Source: Crocodylus rhombifer (taxonomy: Eukaryota; Chordata; Crocodylia; Crocodylidae). From it: 64,000 bases of DNA. Both the position numbers and the translations under genes were made by a program. The notes under the pieces were generated by a model. The model ran no database searches and was not told the origin of the DNA. It saw nothing but the letters and a program-made list of their open reading frames with translations. Location of the stretch: NCBI GenBank assembly GCA_038503035.1, contig JAVSML010025160.1:204258-268257 (forward strand), given 5' to 3'. Below are positions 33,693 through 45,244 of the stretch, in pieces. How positions within the stretch are numbered: the stretch's first letter is position 1; every line of letters starts with the position of its first letter.

Positions 33693-33978
33693 AAATACAT
33701 GCACCCAGAGGTTGGGAGGGGCATGGTGACTGCCTGCAGGCGGCAGCAGTGTTGGTGGTAGGGGCACGGCAGCAGCGACTAGGGACTGCCCACAGATGAA
33801 GGGGGAAATGGTGAGTGACCACGTGCAACTGCCATCCTCACTGTCAGTGACAGTGAGCAAGGACCACCCGCAGCCACATTGGCAGTGAGAGGGGGAGCGG
33901 CAACTACCCACAGAAGCCAGTGGCAGCCACTCTCAGGGGGGTACATGCACCCCAGTACCCCACTACGTGTCGCCTATG
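33693..33978. repeat. GC-rich interspersed repeat, related to about 40267-40522
   Basis: Both copies end in a similar block: ggggggtacatgcacccc, then 'tacccc' and 'tcgcctatg' here; gggagtgcacgtgcaccccc, then 'ata..acc' and 'cattgccgc' at 40490-40525. Both have a G/C-rich CAG-type core. Family unknown. Confidence 0.4.
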
Positions 33979-34023
33979 ACCAAACATATATAGCCAAATA
34001 CCTGTGGAGATACTTGCTGCACA

Positions 34024-35327
34024 TTGGCCGAAAACAGAATTTACATATAAACCAGTTTAAGTGATCAAAAACAGGTTTAAGCCTGTAATAGGACAGAAAT
34101 TCAGTACACTTAAAATGCTTTCAAAATGGCTGAAACTGATTTAAGTTGGACCTGGTTGGAGGTAGTATTAGACTGAACTGATTTAGGTCAGATCAGCTTC
34201 TGGAACTTCTGTCCAAGATTCCCTGCCCAGTTCAAGTTAACTCACAGTCCCCCAGCATTCCAGCATGCTTTGCAGCCCTGAACTGTGCTGTCTGCCCTAG
34301 CAGAGAAGGGTCTGCCTCACCCCTCAGCCAGAGCACTAGGCTGGGTGAGGAAAAGTTGGTGAGGAAACTCACCCCTCCAGCCCAGCACTGAACCCCAAGC
34401 AAGGGAGAAGGGGACAGGGACGGGAGGGCTAAGCTCCATCCCTGGGAGCCCAGAGCCAGGTACAGGGCTAGAGTCCCCCAGACACCACCCCCCCCTCAGT
34501 CTCCAGACTGGCTGGAGGTGGGAGGACGGGGGGTGGGGCTAGAAAAGGAGGCTGCACCAACCAGTGCTTGGCTCTGCCCACCGCAGCCAGGCGCAGGGCT
34601 GGAGTTCCCCAGCCACACACCCCTCTTCAGTCCCCAGGGGACTGCAGCCCCATTCCTGACTCCCAGCTCTGGGATACAAAGCCAAATTCCAGTGCCAGCT
34701 TATCCTGCACCATCCCCTACTCCAGCCCGGCTGGAGACTCCAACCCCACTCCTGGCTTTCAGAGGAGGGGGAACAGAGCCAAATGCTAGTGCAGTCTTTC
34801 CAGCTGGCCCAGAAACAAGGAAGGGGGCATGGCTGGGGACTCCAGCCTTGCTCCCGGCTCTGGGAGGTGAAGCCAAGCCCAAGTATGGGCTTCTACTGCC
34901 CTCCCCACCTGCCTCCCCCCTCACCCCAGCCAGGCTGGAGACAGCAGAGGGGACATGGCTGTGGGACTTCAGACCTGCTCTGGCTCTGGGTGGGTGGAGG
35001 AAATTCCCAGGTTCAGTCTCTCCCTTCCCCCAACACCCTTGTGCTGGGCTTCTCCCAGCTGGGGGTCCAGTGCCAGGCCAGAAGAGTGGATTCCCCACCC
35101 CTGCTACTTCCTCAGCCAGCCCAGAGGCTGAGGTGGGGGGGGGCGGGGGCGGGGACAACTCTCTGCAGTGGCTGGCAGGCTGGGAGCGTACTCTAATGCC
35201 TGCTGGCTACTGGTATGGGCCATATCAGGGGTCTGACTGCCTTTTATGTTTGAAAAGGGAACATTTAAAACCTTCAAAGACTGAACTGATTCAGCCTCGG
35301 GCTTTTTAACTGTGTGTATTCAGCCAA
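34024..35327. mobile_element. DNA-transposon-like repeat with GC-rich core (family of 17020-17711)
   Basis: The ends are inverted: ttggccgaaaacagaattta on the left; the reverse complement of the right end reads ttggctgaatacacacagtt. The left 250 bases match the copy at 17020 closely. The 1-kb core is GC- and proline-codon-rich, which creates a long but meaningless frame (34518-35309) with a repeating 'AGxETP' pattern. Confidence 0.55.
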
Positions 35328-36608
35328 AAAAAAAAAGAGCAAAAACCAGATCTCAGTTTATTGGGTGATAAAAATGAACAAGGGTTTCCTAAACTACGTT
35401 GGGCTACTGCTGCATCTTAACGATACTACTCTGTCCTTTCTAGCATTTTTGTTAATGTTTTCCTGCCATATTTTAATACACATTGTTCTTTTTATGTATG
35501 TACACACACGCATGCATGCAGCTATGTTTAAATTCACTCTCAATTTTAAGAGAGAAGAATTGAAGTAAAAATTTTAGACAAGCAAAATGGTGAAGGAATT
35601 AATTAAAAAAAAAAAAACAATACTCAAAAAACCTCAACACCTGGAGTGGCTGAACAGGAAACCAAACACTAAGTGGAAAAAATTAGACTTTTTCTCCAAA
35701 TTTCTGTTCTTTGATTTGCTGAAAGTCATTTAGACTCAAGTTTACATCAGCCAATCTACATTCTTCTTCCTATCCAACTTGGATGAGATATACATTTCAA
35801 AATAAACCATCAACATGGAGGGTGGAGGAGAGTAAGAGGAGGGAGGGAGAAGATAATCTCATTCATATTTTTTTAAATGTGGACCTAAATGTCATTTCTT
35901 AACTCTATTCGTAGGCACTCAGTTAGCTACAGCATCCTTAGAACTAAACCAATTAGATCTGCAAAATACTAGGCTTTTTTTTTTTTTTTTTTTTTTTTAA
36001 TATTGCTTTTCATTCCTTATGGCCCACATATACCCACCACAATGAAATCAGGAACTCAGCACATCCATTATCATAGTCTTGTTGAAAAACTGGTTCCAGA
36101 TGAACATTATTAACTCACAACAACACATCCAGAAGAGCTGTATATATTAAACAAGGTCAGCTAAAACAGTCTTTCACAGATCTGAAAAAACATTTTTTGG
36201 CTCCACTCCATCCTTGTCAACCAGCATCTGCTCTTTTATGCAGTGGGCTAAATTAGGGTTTTGGAGTAGGTCAACAAAAGACTTATTTCAGAAACCATCC
36301 CTAGCTTTTTTAAATAGACCCCTGATTCTTCTTCCTTCTAGAACCAAGCAGCAGTTTCTCTCGTTTTAAATTTCCAAGATACCGTATTTCTTGCCCACTA
36401 TGCACCCCAAAATAAAATATGCACATTGTTTTTGAAAGGAAGAATAAAAAAAAAATATACATCATTCCTTGTAAGTAAGCAAGCATGAAGTAGCATCTAG
36501 GGAGCCCAGCCTGCTCATTATTTTTCCCAAAGTCACATACAGATTTAACTATTGCAGATGTTGCTTTCCCTTTTGCCTGGTAAGCTCTTATTGTATTTCT
36601 CACATATG
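35328..36608. other. AT-rich intronic sequence with T24 tract
   Basis: Single-copy-looking. An uninterrupted run of 24 T lies at 35975-35998. No gene recognised. Confidence 0.5.
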
Positions 36609-36616
36609 ATGGTAGT

Positions 36617-36972
36617 CAGAGCCAGCCTTAGGGGTGGGTGATGTGGGTTATTACCCAGGGTGCTATACTCAGGAAGGTACTGGGGGGGGTACTACATGCA
36701 GACACATAGCAGTGCTTTACCTCTGCTCTGCCCACACCTCCAACCGCTGCCTAAGAGGTGTCCACACAGGTGCCTCAGGGGTGGATCACGCCCAACCTCA
36801 CGTGGGTGCTCAGACAGCAGTGGGGTTGGGCTGACGGCTGCTGGGTGGCTGCAGCACAGCAGCCAGGGACAAAGAAAACCCAGGAATTGGGCCATAACAG
36901 GATGGGGGTGGGGGGTAATACAATGCTGATGACTAGACAGGGGGTAATACAAGTTAATTCAGGCCAGCTCTG
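36617..36972. mobile_element. hAT MITE, 356 bp, with perfect 8-bp target-site duplication
   Basis: The termini cagagccagcc and ggccagctctg form an inverted repeat. Both sides are flanked by the identical 8-mer atggtagt (36609-36616 and 36973-36980). Its GC-rich core carries a G8 run near 36685. The perfect duplication suggests one of the younger insertions here. Confidence 0.92.
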
Positions 36973-36999
36973 ATGGTAGTCTTAGTTGGCTTTCATTGC

Positions 37000-37712
37000 T
37001 CAGACTTGATGAAGAATATGCACCAGTCTAAGGGTGTTAGTGTGCTCAACAGGATACAAGATGATCAAGGTTGGGGTGATTACCCTGCCATAGTTGGCAA
37101 AGATCCTGTGGAGGAACTCCTAGAGAGGCTGGATATCTACAAGTCAGCAGGACTAGATGAACTACAGCCAAGAGTGCTAAAAGAATTGGCTGACATCATT
37201 GCGTGACCTATGGCAAAGCTACTTGAGAACTCACGGTGCTCGGGAAAGGTCCCAGAAGACTGGAAGAGGACCAATATGGTGCCCATCTTCAAGAAAGGGA
37301 AAAAGGAAGACCCAGGGAATTACAGATCAATAAGTTTGACCTCAATGCCTGGAAAAAATCCCGGAAAAAAATTATCGAAGAATCCATTATTAAGAAGGCT
37401 AAAAGAAAGCAGTATTCTAAACGATGGCTTCATTGAGGAAAGGTCATACCCAGGTAACTTGCCACTGGATAAGGGCAATGAGGTTGATGTCACGAACCTG
37501 GACTTCAAAAAGGCCTTTGACTTAGTCTCCCATAATTTCCTCAAGGTAAAATTGGGAAAATGTGGTTTTGACTACTTTATGATCCTATGGCTAGGTAACT
37601 GGCTCCAAGGTAGGACCCAGAGAATATTAACAGACGGAACTAAGTTGACATAGTGGAAGGTGACCAGTGGCATCCCTCAGGGTTCAGTACCTGGACCAGT
37701 GCTTTTCAACAT
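37000..37712 (+). mobile_element. CR1 LINE (host copy A), first segment
   Basis: A plus-strand ORF2 fragment with DIYKSAGLDELQPRVLKELA (36973-37206), then VPIFKKGKKEDPGNYRSISL (37210-37653) and LDFKKAFDLVSHNFLKVKLG. It is interrupted at 'gcttttcaacat' by a minus-strand CR1 and continues at about 38491-38509 and 38984-39919. The 5' limit is approximate. Confidence 0.85.
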
Positions 37713-38486
37713 AGAATCATAGAAGTAGGGTTGGAAGGGACCTTGTAGATCTTCAAGTCTGACCCCCTGCCTGGGCAGGAGAAAAACTGGGCTCAAATGA
37801 CTCCAGCCAGGTAGGCATCAAGCCTCTTCTTAAAGACCCACAGGGTAGGAGCCAGCACCACTTCCCTCGAAAGTTGGTTCCAGATCCTAGCCGCCCTGAC
37901 TGTGAAGTAGTTCTTATGGATGTCTAATCTAAACCTACTCTCCAACAACTTATGGCCGTTACTCCTTGTTATGCCAGGGGGCGGTAGGGCAAACAAGGTC
38001 TCTCCCAAACCCTTCTGGTCCCCCCTAGTGAGTTCATCACCAGGTGTCCCCTCAGCCTTCTCTTGTGAAGGCTGAACAGGTTCAGGTCCCACAGTCTCTC
38101 ATTGTAGGGTCTGCCCTATTGTCCCCAGATCATGCAGGTGGCCCTCCTCTGGACCCTCTCAATGTTGTCCACATACCTCCTGAAGTGGGGTGCACAGAAA
38201 TGGACACAGTACTCCAGCTGTGGTCTGACTAGTGTCACATAGAGGGGGAGGATCACCTCCTTGGCCCTACTTGAGATGCACCTGTGGATGCACAAGGTCC
38301 AGTTAGCCCTGCCAACCGTGACCTCACATTGTCGGCCCATGTTCATCTTGGAGTCAATAATGACTCCAAGATCCCTTTCTGCCTCCGTGCTCTCAAGAAG
38401 GGCTTTTCCCATCTTACAAGTGTGCTGCTGGTTACTACTGCCCAAGTGCAGCACCCTGCACTTGTCAGTATTGAAATGCATCCTGT
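37713..38486 (-). mobile_element. CR1 LINE (copy C) inserted in copy A, with 10-bp target duplication
   Basis: A minus-strand, 5'-truncated copy that begins at its 3' end (agaatcatagaagtagggtt). It runs to a region just after the RT active site (FNTDKCRVLHLGSSNQQHT on the minus strand). Flanking target duplications are ttttcaacat (37703-37712) and ttttgaacat (38487-38496), 9 of 10 identical. Its 3' end is of a different subfamily from copy B, and it closely resembles the fragment at 43938-44310. Confidence 0.9.
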
Positions 38487-38509
38487 TTTTGAACATATTC
38501 ATCAATGAT

Positions 38510-38983
38510 GCGGACAACGTGGAGAAGGTCCAGAGGAGGGCCACCTGCATGATCGGGGGGCAGCAGGGCAGACCCTATGAGGACAGGCTATGGGACCTGA
38601 ACCTGTTCAGCCTCCACAAGAGAAGGCTGACGGGAGATCTAGTTGCCTGTTACAAACTAGTCAGAGGGGACCACCAGGCACTGGAGAAGTCCCTGTTCCC
38701 CCCCCATACACTACCAGGAGTGACCAGGAATAACAGTCACAAGTTGGCAGAGGCTAGATTCAGGCTAGACATCAGGAGGCGCTACTTCATGGTCAGGGCG
38801 GCTAGGATCTGAAACCAACTTCCAAGCAAAGTGGTGCTAGCTTCTACCCTGGGGTCTTTAAGAGGAGGCTAGATGTATACCTTGCTGGGGTTGTTTGACC
38901 CCAGTACTCTTTCCTGCCATGGCAGGGGGTCGAACTTGATGATCTGCCCAGGTCTCTTCCAACCCTAGAAATTATGAAACTAA
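38510..38983 (+). mobile_element. CR1 LINE (copy B) inserted in copy A
   Basis: A short plus-strand 3' fragment: ERVQRRAT-like start 'aacgtggagaaggtccagag', then DRLWDLNLFSLHKRRL, ending ctcttccaaccctagaaatt. On its left, copy A reads 'ttcatcaatgat'; on its right, copy A resumes with 'gatttggatttgagtg'. Confidence 0.82.
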
Positions 38984-39919
38984 GATTTGGATTTGAGTGT
39001 TAAAAGCATACTGGCAAAGTTTATGGATGACATCAAATTATGGGGGAGCATGGTCATGCTCAAGGACAGGGTGGGGATACTGGCCGACCTGGACAGGCTT
39101 GTGAGGTGCGCAGATCATAACTTGATGACATTTAACATGGAGAAATGTAAAGCGCTCCATATGGGGAGGAATAATCCGCAACATACTTAGGGGCTGGCAG
39201 TGCTATGCTTGCCAGCACCACAACTAAGAGACCTGGGGGTCCTGATAGACTACAGAATGAACATAAGCCACCAATGCGATGCCGTAGCTGGCAGAGCGAA
39301 ACAAACACTGGCATGCACCTACTGAAGCATTTCAAGCAAGACTAAGAATGTCACCCTCCCACTCTAGTTAGCCTTAGTGAAACTGCAGCTGGAGTACTAT
39401 GGCTAGTTCTGGGTGCTGCACTTCAGGAAGGATGTGGAAAAGCTTAAGAAAGTCAAAAGGAGGGCCACACATGATTACAGATCTGAAGAGCAGGTCAGAT
39501 GAGGACAGGCTGAAAGACATGGGATTTTTCAGCCTGGAGAAAAGACTTAGAGGGGACTTGGTGGCAACCTATAAGTACATCAGGGTGTAAATCAGGGCCC
39601 TGGGGGAGCATCTGTTCACCAAGGCACCCAAGGAGAAGGACAAGAAACAACAGACAGAAACTGATTGAAGATCACTTCAGACTGGACTTAAGGAAAAACT
39701 TCTTTACAATTAGAGTGCCTAGGGTCTGGAACAGACTATCCCCTGAGGTAGTACAGTCACCTACCATGGAGATCTTGAAAAAAAAAAAAAAAAAAGGCAG
39801 GACGCACACCTTGCTGGGGTCATTTGACCTCAGCAGTCTTTCCTGCCCAAATGCAGGGGGGGTTGCACACAATGATCTTGTGAGGTCCCTTCCAGCCCCT
39901 AATATCTATGAATCTATGG
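38984..39919 (+). mobile_element. CR1 LINE (host copy A), last segment to 3' end
   Basis: Continues copy A through the RT active-site region, which reads FMDDIKLWG (FADD altered to FMDD), then TFNMEKCKALHMGRNNPQHT. It ends at a CR1 3' terminus (gtcccttccagcccctaata, then 'tctatgaatctatg'). An A18 tract at 39778-39795 sits inside the element. Confidence 0.85.
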
Positions 39920-40110
39920 GTCTTGCATTTCACAGCTTATCTACACAGTTGGTCTAATAAAAGATATCATACCAAGAAATTCTGGCTTCCGTCATATACT
40001 GTGCATTACAACTTCCAGCAGCTGCTAGAAACTCTAGCTGTTGCCTCAAGATTCTCTTTTGTGAGGATCAAACAACTCAGTAGACATTTCCCCCTAACTA
40101 AATCTCTGAA
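39920..40110. repeat. Amniote interspersed repeat tail ('TTGGTCTAATAAAAGATATCA')
   Basis: The sequence ttggtctaataaaagatatc at about 39951-39970, with the adjoining 'accaagaaattctgg', is the same motif seen at 24060-24145. The rest of the element is not clear. Confidence 0.5.
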
Positions 40111-40266
40111 GATGGTTTCCTCCTTTGTTTTACCTTAGTATTAACAACTTAAATCTGCCTAGCTTACAACCACAATGGAAGGGCAACTCTTCAGCACATT
40201 CTATCCTACTGCTCTTTCATATGCACCAAGCCTAACACAGTAAAGCTGCTCTGAGGTCCTCTAACC

Positions 40267-40522
40267 TCCAGTGACCAGTCAACGACAGGGAGGGGGAGGG
40301 GAAGGGGGGCAGGAGTGGAAGAGGGATCCCCCACATGTCCAATCTCAGCAGCCGCTTCCGGGAGTGCAACACGGCTCCACTCCCAGCCAGCGCTTACAGG
40401 GGGGGCACTGGCACTCCCGCCTGCCCCTCCTGCCCATCGTCTAAACAGCGAGTACAGCCAGTCAGGGGGTGCACTGGCACTCAGGGAGTGCACGTGCACC
40501 CCCATATACCACCTAGGCATTG
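40267..40522. repeat. GC-rich interspersed repeat, related to 33693-33978
   Basis: See the partner copy. Internal short repeats include 'gggggcactggcactc' (about 40401) and 'gtgcactggcactc' (about 40469). Confidence 0.4.
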
Positions 40523-40525
40523 CCG

Positions 40526-43227
40526 CTACTTTACTCCTAGTTCCAGGTGTTCTCAAGCACCTGAAGGGGTTTCACTGCTATGTGTCACTAAAAATGGAGT
40601 ATTTTTCCCAATATTCTTTTCAAGTCCAGTCTGCACTGGTCTCTTACCACATATTCTTCTTTTCAGGAACCCTTTTCAAGAAAAGGCATCCAGAGTCTCC
40701 ATATCAGTAGATTTCCAATTAAGGAAGCAGAGATGAACATGCTGTACCTGTTCAGAAGAGTTTGCAGAGAAAACTGAATAAACTTTCATCATCAGAAAGC
40801 AAGATACTGATGATCTATTCATAAAAGGAATCCTCTTCCATTATTTCCATCAAAATACAGAAAAGGAGCTTACTTCCTATGGATTTGTGGGGGGAAAAAA
40901 ATTAAAATGTGCATGAAAGTTTTACATGTCCTAAGGCAACCTAAATTTTGAATACCACAAACCTGGTTTGGGGCTTCAAACTTGAGGGTGCACACCTTCA
41001 GTTGGATGGCTAGAAGTACAAACCTCTTAGACTTAATGGCAGTACCCAGACGAGTGGGAACATTCATTTTCCTGGGGACAAGTAGCAGCAGCGCACCTTG
41101 TGCCACATACTGCACATCCACACACCCATCTGGAAACAGCCAATGTAGCCAAAAAAAACCCTTCCAATTCAGAGTACTTCTCTTGGGTCTTGACAGCTCC
41201 AGATGCCTTCAAACTGTTTCCTTACTGGTTATTAAAAAAAGAAAGAAAAATTTAAAGTAAATTTTAATCATCTCCAAATGATTAAATGGGCCATTAGCAC
41301 ATTTTCTTCCAAGTAGTAATTATGAAAATAAAGCAAGCTTTCTTGAACATGATCAACTAATGGATAAAGCGCAGCTGACTGAAGCAGAACCAGAACATGA
41401 CCTGAATAGAGACATGCATTTTTTAGGTTCGTGGCCATGTTGCAGTCTCTTTTGCCTGAAGATGCATATCCCCAAACGTTCTACTCAAATCTGCAGACAC
41501 TAAAAGCAATCATGGCTTCCTCACTGCTGTTGAACTACCACATGGAAAGAACTGCTATCCCTTTCCATTTGTTTAGGAGGAATGGAGCCCTGTTTAGGAG
41601 GCTCTATTCCATCCTAGCAGATTGGAACTTGGGAATAGGAGGTCATCGCTTTTTGTGACACATTCAGGCATGAAACTTCCAGAGCATAAGAAATCAACTA
41701 GCACAGAACACTGGTAATAAATGACAGGTTGTACTGTGTTATTTCTGTGTTAATTGTGTTCATGTTAGTGACTCAGTTTACCTCCTTACCCTGTGCACAG
41801 AGAATAAAGCATTAAAGTGCCAGGTCTTGTTATCCGTAGAAGGAAACAAGATGGACTTTTGGCATCAACAAAGTCTTTAAGAACTGTGTTTACACATCAC
41901 CAGAGGCAAGATGCTGATACCCAAGGGGAGATAAACGTACAATAAGGGAGCACTCCGGAAAAAACAGCTTGACAGCTAGTGACCAGAAGAATCTAGAGAC
42001 TGAGAGAAGTGTACAAGCTGCGGGGAACTGGAAAGACTGGGAAAAAAACCCAGCTTTGGCGGGTGCTCAGGGCTGTGTAGGATGGATTGGGGACAGGAAG
42101 ACTGCTTAACCCCTTTGGAGGGAACAGAAAGCCTCTGGCTAGCTGCCCTAATAAGTGTCTTCACTTAAAAGACCATCTGCTGTACTGCTTGGTACTGTAG
42201 GTTGTACAGGGTTTCCCCAGCAAAAGGTAAAGTCCCTCGCTCAGGAGCAAAACTGGACACTAGCTCCTTGAGTCAGGGCCAAAGAACCATAGAAGGTGAA
42301 AGCCCATAAGGTCAAGGTCTCAGAACCAATAAGGATCCCAGGTTCCCACCTTGCTCTAGAAGCCAAGCCTGTGCTGGCTTCAGGGTACTCTCTCAGAGAC
42401 CAGACAAAGCCACAGCAATCTCAGGCAAACACCCCCATGAATGCAATCTAAGACAACACTATTGTGCATCTCTCCTCACATATAACCCATCCTCAACTAC
42501 ATTTGTACTTCCTTCCTATAGAATTCCTAGTCAAGTTCAAGGTCTTGATCCTTAACATCTAGGTACTGCATGGCTTGGATGAAGACTGTTGTGGTCAATG
42601 ACACTCCTATGGCCTAATGCAATGCCACAGAGAGAGAGAAAAGTCCTGGTTACCTGTGTGAGAAATGGAACTTTCCTGGGTGCCTGTCTGAGACCCAGGA
42701 ATGATCTCCCACAGAAACTCAAGATCACTGCAAGAAGTGCTTGGAGGTATGCTCAAAAAAAATCCTCTCAGCATTTCTGAAAGAAATACAGAAAACTGCA
42801 TATAAAAAAAAAATAAACCCAGAAGGCCTAAAACCTGCACACAAAAAGCTAGTAGAAAGACACCTCCACACACACACACTCTCCACAAGCTTCTTTCTGA
42901 AGACTTGATGGAAGTAGAAAAATAAAACAAATAGGGTAGTCACAGTGCTTCTTATTTCACCCGAGAGAGTTCAAATACTGCAGTAGAGTACAGAACTTCA
43001 ACTATAACTCATATGATAACATGAACTCTTCTCAGCTGCTTAACTAGCTCTGGATAGGCTTCAGGAAGTTACAGGTGTATTCAACCTGTTCAAGGCTCAA
43101 TCTGATTCAATTCAATTCAGTCTAAGACTTCAGGGACTTATGACCATTCAGAGTAGGGGGGCATGTCTTTACATGTTTGCACTGTGCTTACTACAACCAA
43201 GTCTTATTTCCAACTGGAATCTCTAGT
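40526..43227. other. Intronic sequence, no gene recognised
   Basis: Mostly AT-rich. Two small frames attracted attention (40870-41121 minus, 41431-41658 plus), but neither shows a recognisable domain or splice sites, so they are not called. Confidence 0.45.
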
Positions 43228-43235
43228 AACTAGTA

Positions 43236-43465
43236 CAGTGGTTCACAATGTTTTTTGGAATCAAGACTCCCCTCCATAGATTTTTATGAAATGAGTGACA
43301 CCCAATTTCAAAGCCTAATTTATAAATTACAATACTTACCTTACTGCAAAGGAGCTGGGAAGTAGGGGCTAGGGACTGGCCAGGCACAGACAAGCCTAAG
43401 CTTGTCCTTATCTGCTTGGCTTATCTCCTCACATCTTATGGGGCCTTTCAGAGGAGAAATCGCTG
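43236..43465. mobile_element. Diverged hAT MITE, same family as 32496-32759
   Basis: It starts cagtggttcacaatg and shares 'gacacccaatttcaaa', 'accttactgcaaagg' and 'cttatctcctcacatctt' with the other copy. The right end is decayed. The flanking 8-mers aactagta and agccagtg match at 5 of 8 positions. Confidence 0.75.
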
Positions 43466-43937
43466 AGCCAGTGTTATGTAAATGCTACTGCCACTAACTG
43501 ACTTCACTTCATGATCCTCTGGACATTTACTATATGACTGCAAAGGACTGCTAATGTATCCAAGATGAATATATCTAGCTCAGGCAATAGTATCAATCTT
43601 GCTATAGCAGCACAGACTAATTTACCTGCCTTCTTGGCAGGTAAATTTGCATCCTATGCCATATTCCATGCTGCGGGAGCCAGACAGCCACCAGTACTTG
43701 TGCTAGCTAGTTTAAAGCTAGCTTGAGCAATCCATATTACAATGTACTGCACACACCCTATTGCTGACAAATGTGCAAAGCATTTTCACTTTGCTTTGTG
43801 CACACGTTAAAAGTACCATTTCTCACCTATTGACAAGGCTCAATATTAAGACAGCTTACTCAAAATTTGTGTCATTGGGCCACATATAGTTAATCCCTAG
43901 GTTGTCCATTTTGAAGAGAAAGGCAATGCTAGGACAC
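43466..43937. other. Intronic sequence, no gene seen
   Basis: Contains a short direct/inverted word pair 'tttacctgcc' / 'ggcaggtaaa' at 43621-43647. No gene recognised. Confidence 0.5.
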
Positions 43938-44310
43938 CTGTTCAGCCTTCACAAGAGAAGGCTGAGGGGATACCTGGTGATAAACTCACTAGGGGGGACC
44001 AGAAGGGTTTGGGAGAGACCTTGTTTCCCCTACCGCCCCCTGGCATAACAAGGAATAATGGCCGTAAGTTGTTGGAGAGTAGGTTTAGATTAGACATCCA
44101 TAAGAACTACTTCACAGTCAGGGCGGCTAGGATCTGGAACCAACTTTCGAGGGAAGTGGTGCTGCCTCCTATCCTGGGGGGTCTTTAAGAAGAGGCTTGA
44201 TGCCTACCTGGCTGGAGTCATTTGAGCCCAGTTTTTCTCTTGTCCAGGCAGGGGTTCGGACTTGAAGATCTACAAGGTCCCTTCCAACCCTATTTCTATG
44301 ATTCTATGAA
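43938..44310 (+). mobile_element. CR1 LINE, 3' fragment
   Basis: A plus-strand copy starting ctgttcagccttcacaagag and ending ccaaccctatttctatgatt, then ctatga. It is the same subfamily as copy C at 37713-38486 (shared 'ccccctggcataacaag'). Confidence 0.88.
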
Positions 44311-44618
44311 TGTGGCCAGTCTGCTTGTGACTCCAATGTCCACATCATTAATGAAGATGTTGAACAATATGGGTCCAAGGACAGAACCTTGGGGGACACC
44401 ACTGGTCACAGGACACCATGATGAGTGATCCACTTTCCTCCCTTTCTTGAAGATAGGCACCACACTGGCCTTCCAGTCTTCAGGCACTACACCAGAGTGC
44501 CAGGAGTTCTCAAAGATCTGTGCCAGGGGTTGAGCTATGATGTTCGCCAGCTCCTTGAGTGCCCTGGTGTGTAGATTGTCAGGGCTGGCTGACTTGAAGG
44601 TATCCAGTTCCCTTTTGG
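44311..44618 (-). mobile_element. CR1 LINE fragment with an internal RT deletion
   Basis: On the minus strand, 44296-44487 reads [20 protein letters not shown] followed by [20 protein letters not shown]. The fingers block (FKKGRK) is joined directly to the VTSGVPQGS block, so roughly 350 bp of RT sequence present in other copies are missing, including the first catalytic Asp region. Confidence 0.85.
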
Positions 44619-44768
44619 AGAACTTTTTTTTTTAGGTTTTGGGTTTCTTTTGGAATTTAATTTTTTTTAATCATGGAAAACTAGGATCTCTGCTCATTAT
44701 TATGTGCCTTGGTTTATCTCTTCAAGATTTCCCATTGCTGTAAGAAAGTTTCATATTGATTTAATATG

Positions 44769-45197
44769 CATGATCTGAGGTCAGGAAAACAGACCTTATG
44801 ATGACAGGCTGAAAGCCATGGGCCTTTTTAGCCTGGAAAAGTACAGGCTCAGGGGTGATCTGATGACCACCTATAAGTTTATCAGGGGTGACCACCAGGA
44901 TCTGGGGGAACATTTGTTCACCAGAGCGCCCCAAGGGATGACGAGGTCGAACGGTCATAAACTACCACAAGACCGTTTCAGGCTGGACATAAGGAAGAAT
45001 TTTTTTTTACTGTCTGAGCCCCCAAGGTCTGGAACAGCCTGCCATCGGAGATGGTTCAAGCACCTACACTGAACACCTTCAAGAGTAGATTAGATGTTTA
45101 TCTTGCTGGGGTCCTATGACCCCAGCTGACTTCCTGCCCTTCGGGCAGGGGGCTGGACTCGATCTTCTGAGGTCCCTTCCAGCCCTAATGTCTACGA
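44769..45197 (+). mobile_element. CR1 LINE, 3' fragment
   Basis: A plus-strand 3' end: 'gatctgaggtcaggaaaaca', KYRLRGDLMTTYKFIRGDHQ (44818-45072), then cttcgggcagggggctggac and 'atgtctacgaaatcc'. Same subfamily as 9497-11727. Confidence 0.88.
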
Positions 45198-45244
45198 AAT
45201 CCAAAAAGAAATACACAACAATCTCTGATAAAAACCCATTAAAA

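Noticed and set aside
34518..35309. 263-codon plus-strand open frame
   Set aside because: Composition is proline/glycine-rich from a repeated GC-rich unit in a transposon core, with frames open on both strands; no domain and no splice context.
40870..41121. Minus-strand frame MDVQYVAQGALLLLVPRKMN... as a possible exon or retrogene
   Set aside because: Looks protein-like in part, but I recognise no family, it has no clear splice sites, and the opposite strand is also open.
41431..41658. Plus-strand frame of 75 codons starting MAMLQSLLPEDAYPQ
   Set aside because: Short, isolated, no domain recognised and no splice or promoter signals.
44290..44312. ATTCT-type repeat that might correspond to the SCA10 pentanucleotide of human ATXN10
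   Set aside because: These bases are the normal 3' end repeat of a CR1 (ATTCTATGA), only about two units long, and the human expansion lies in a later intron than the ones in this window.
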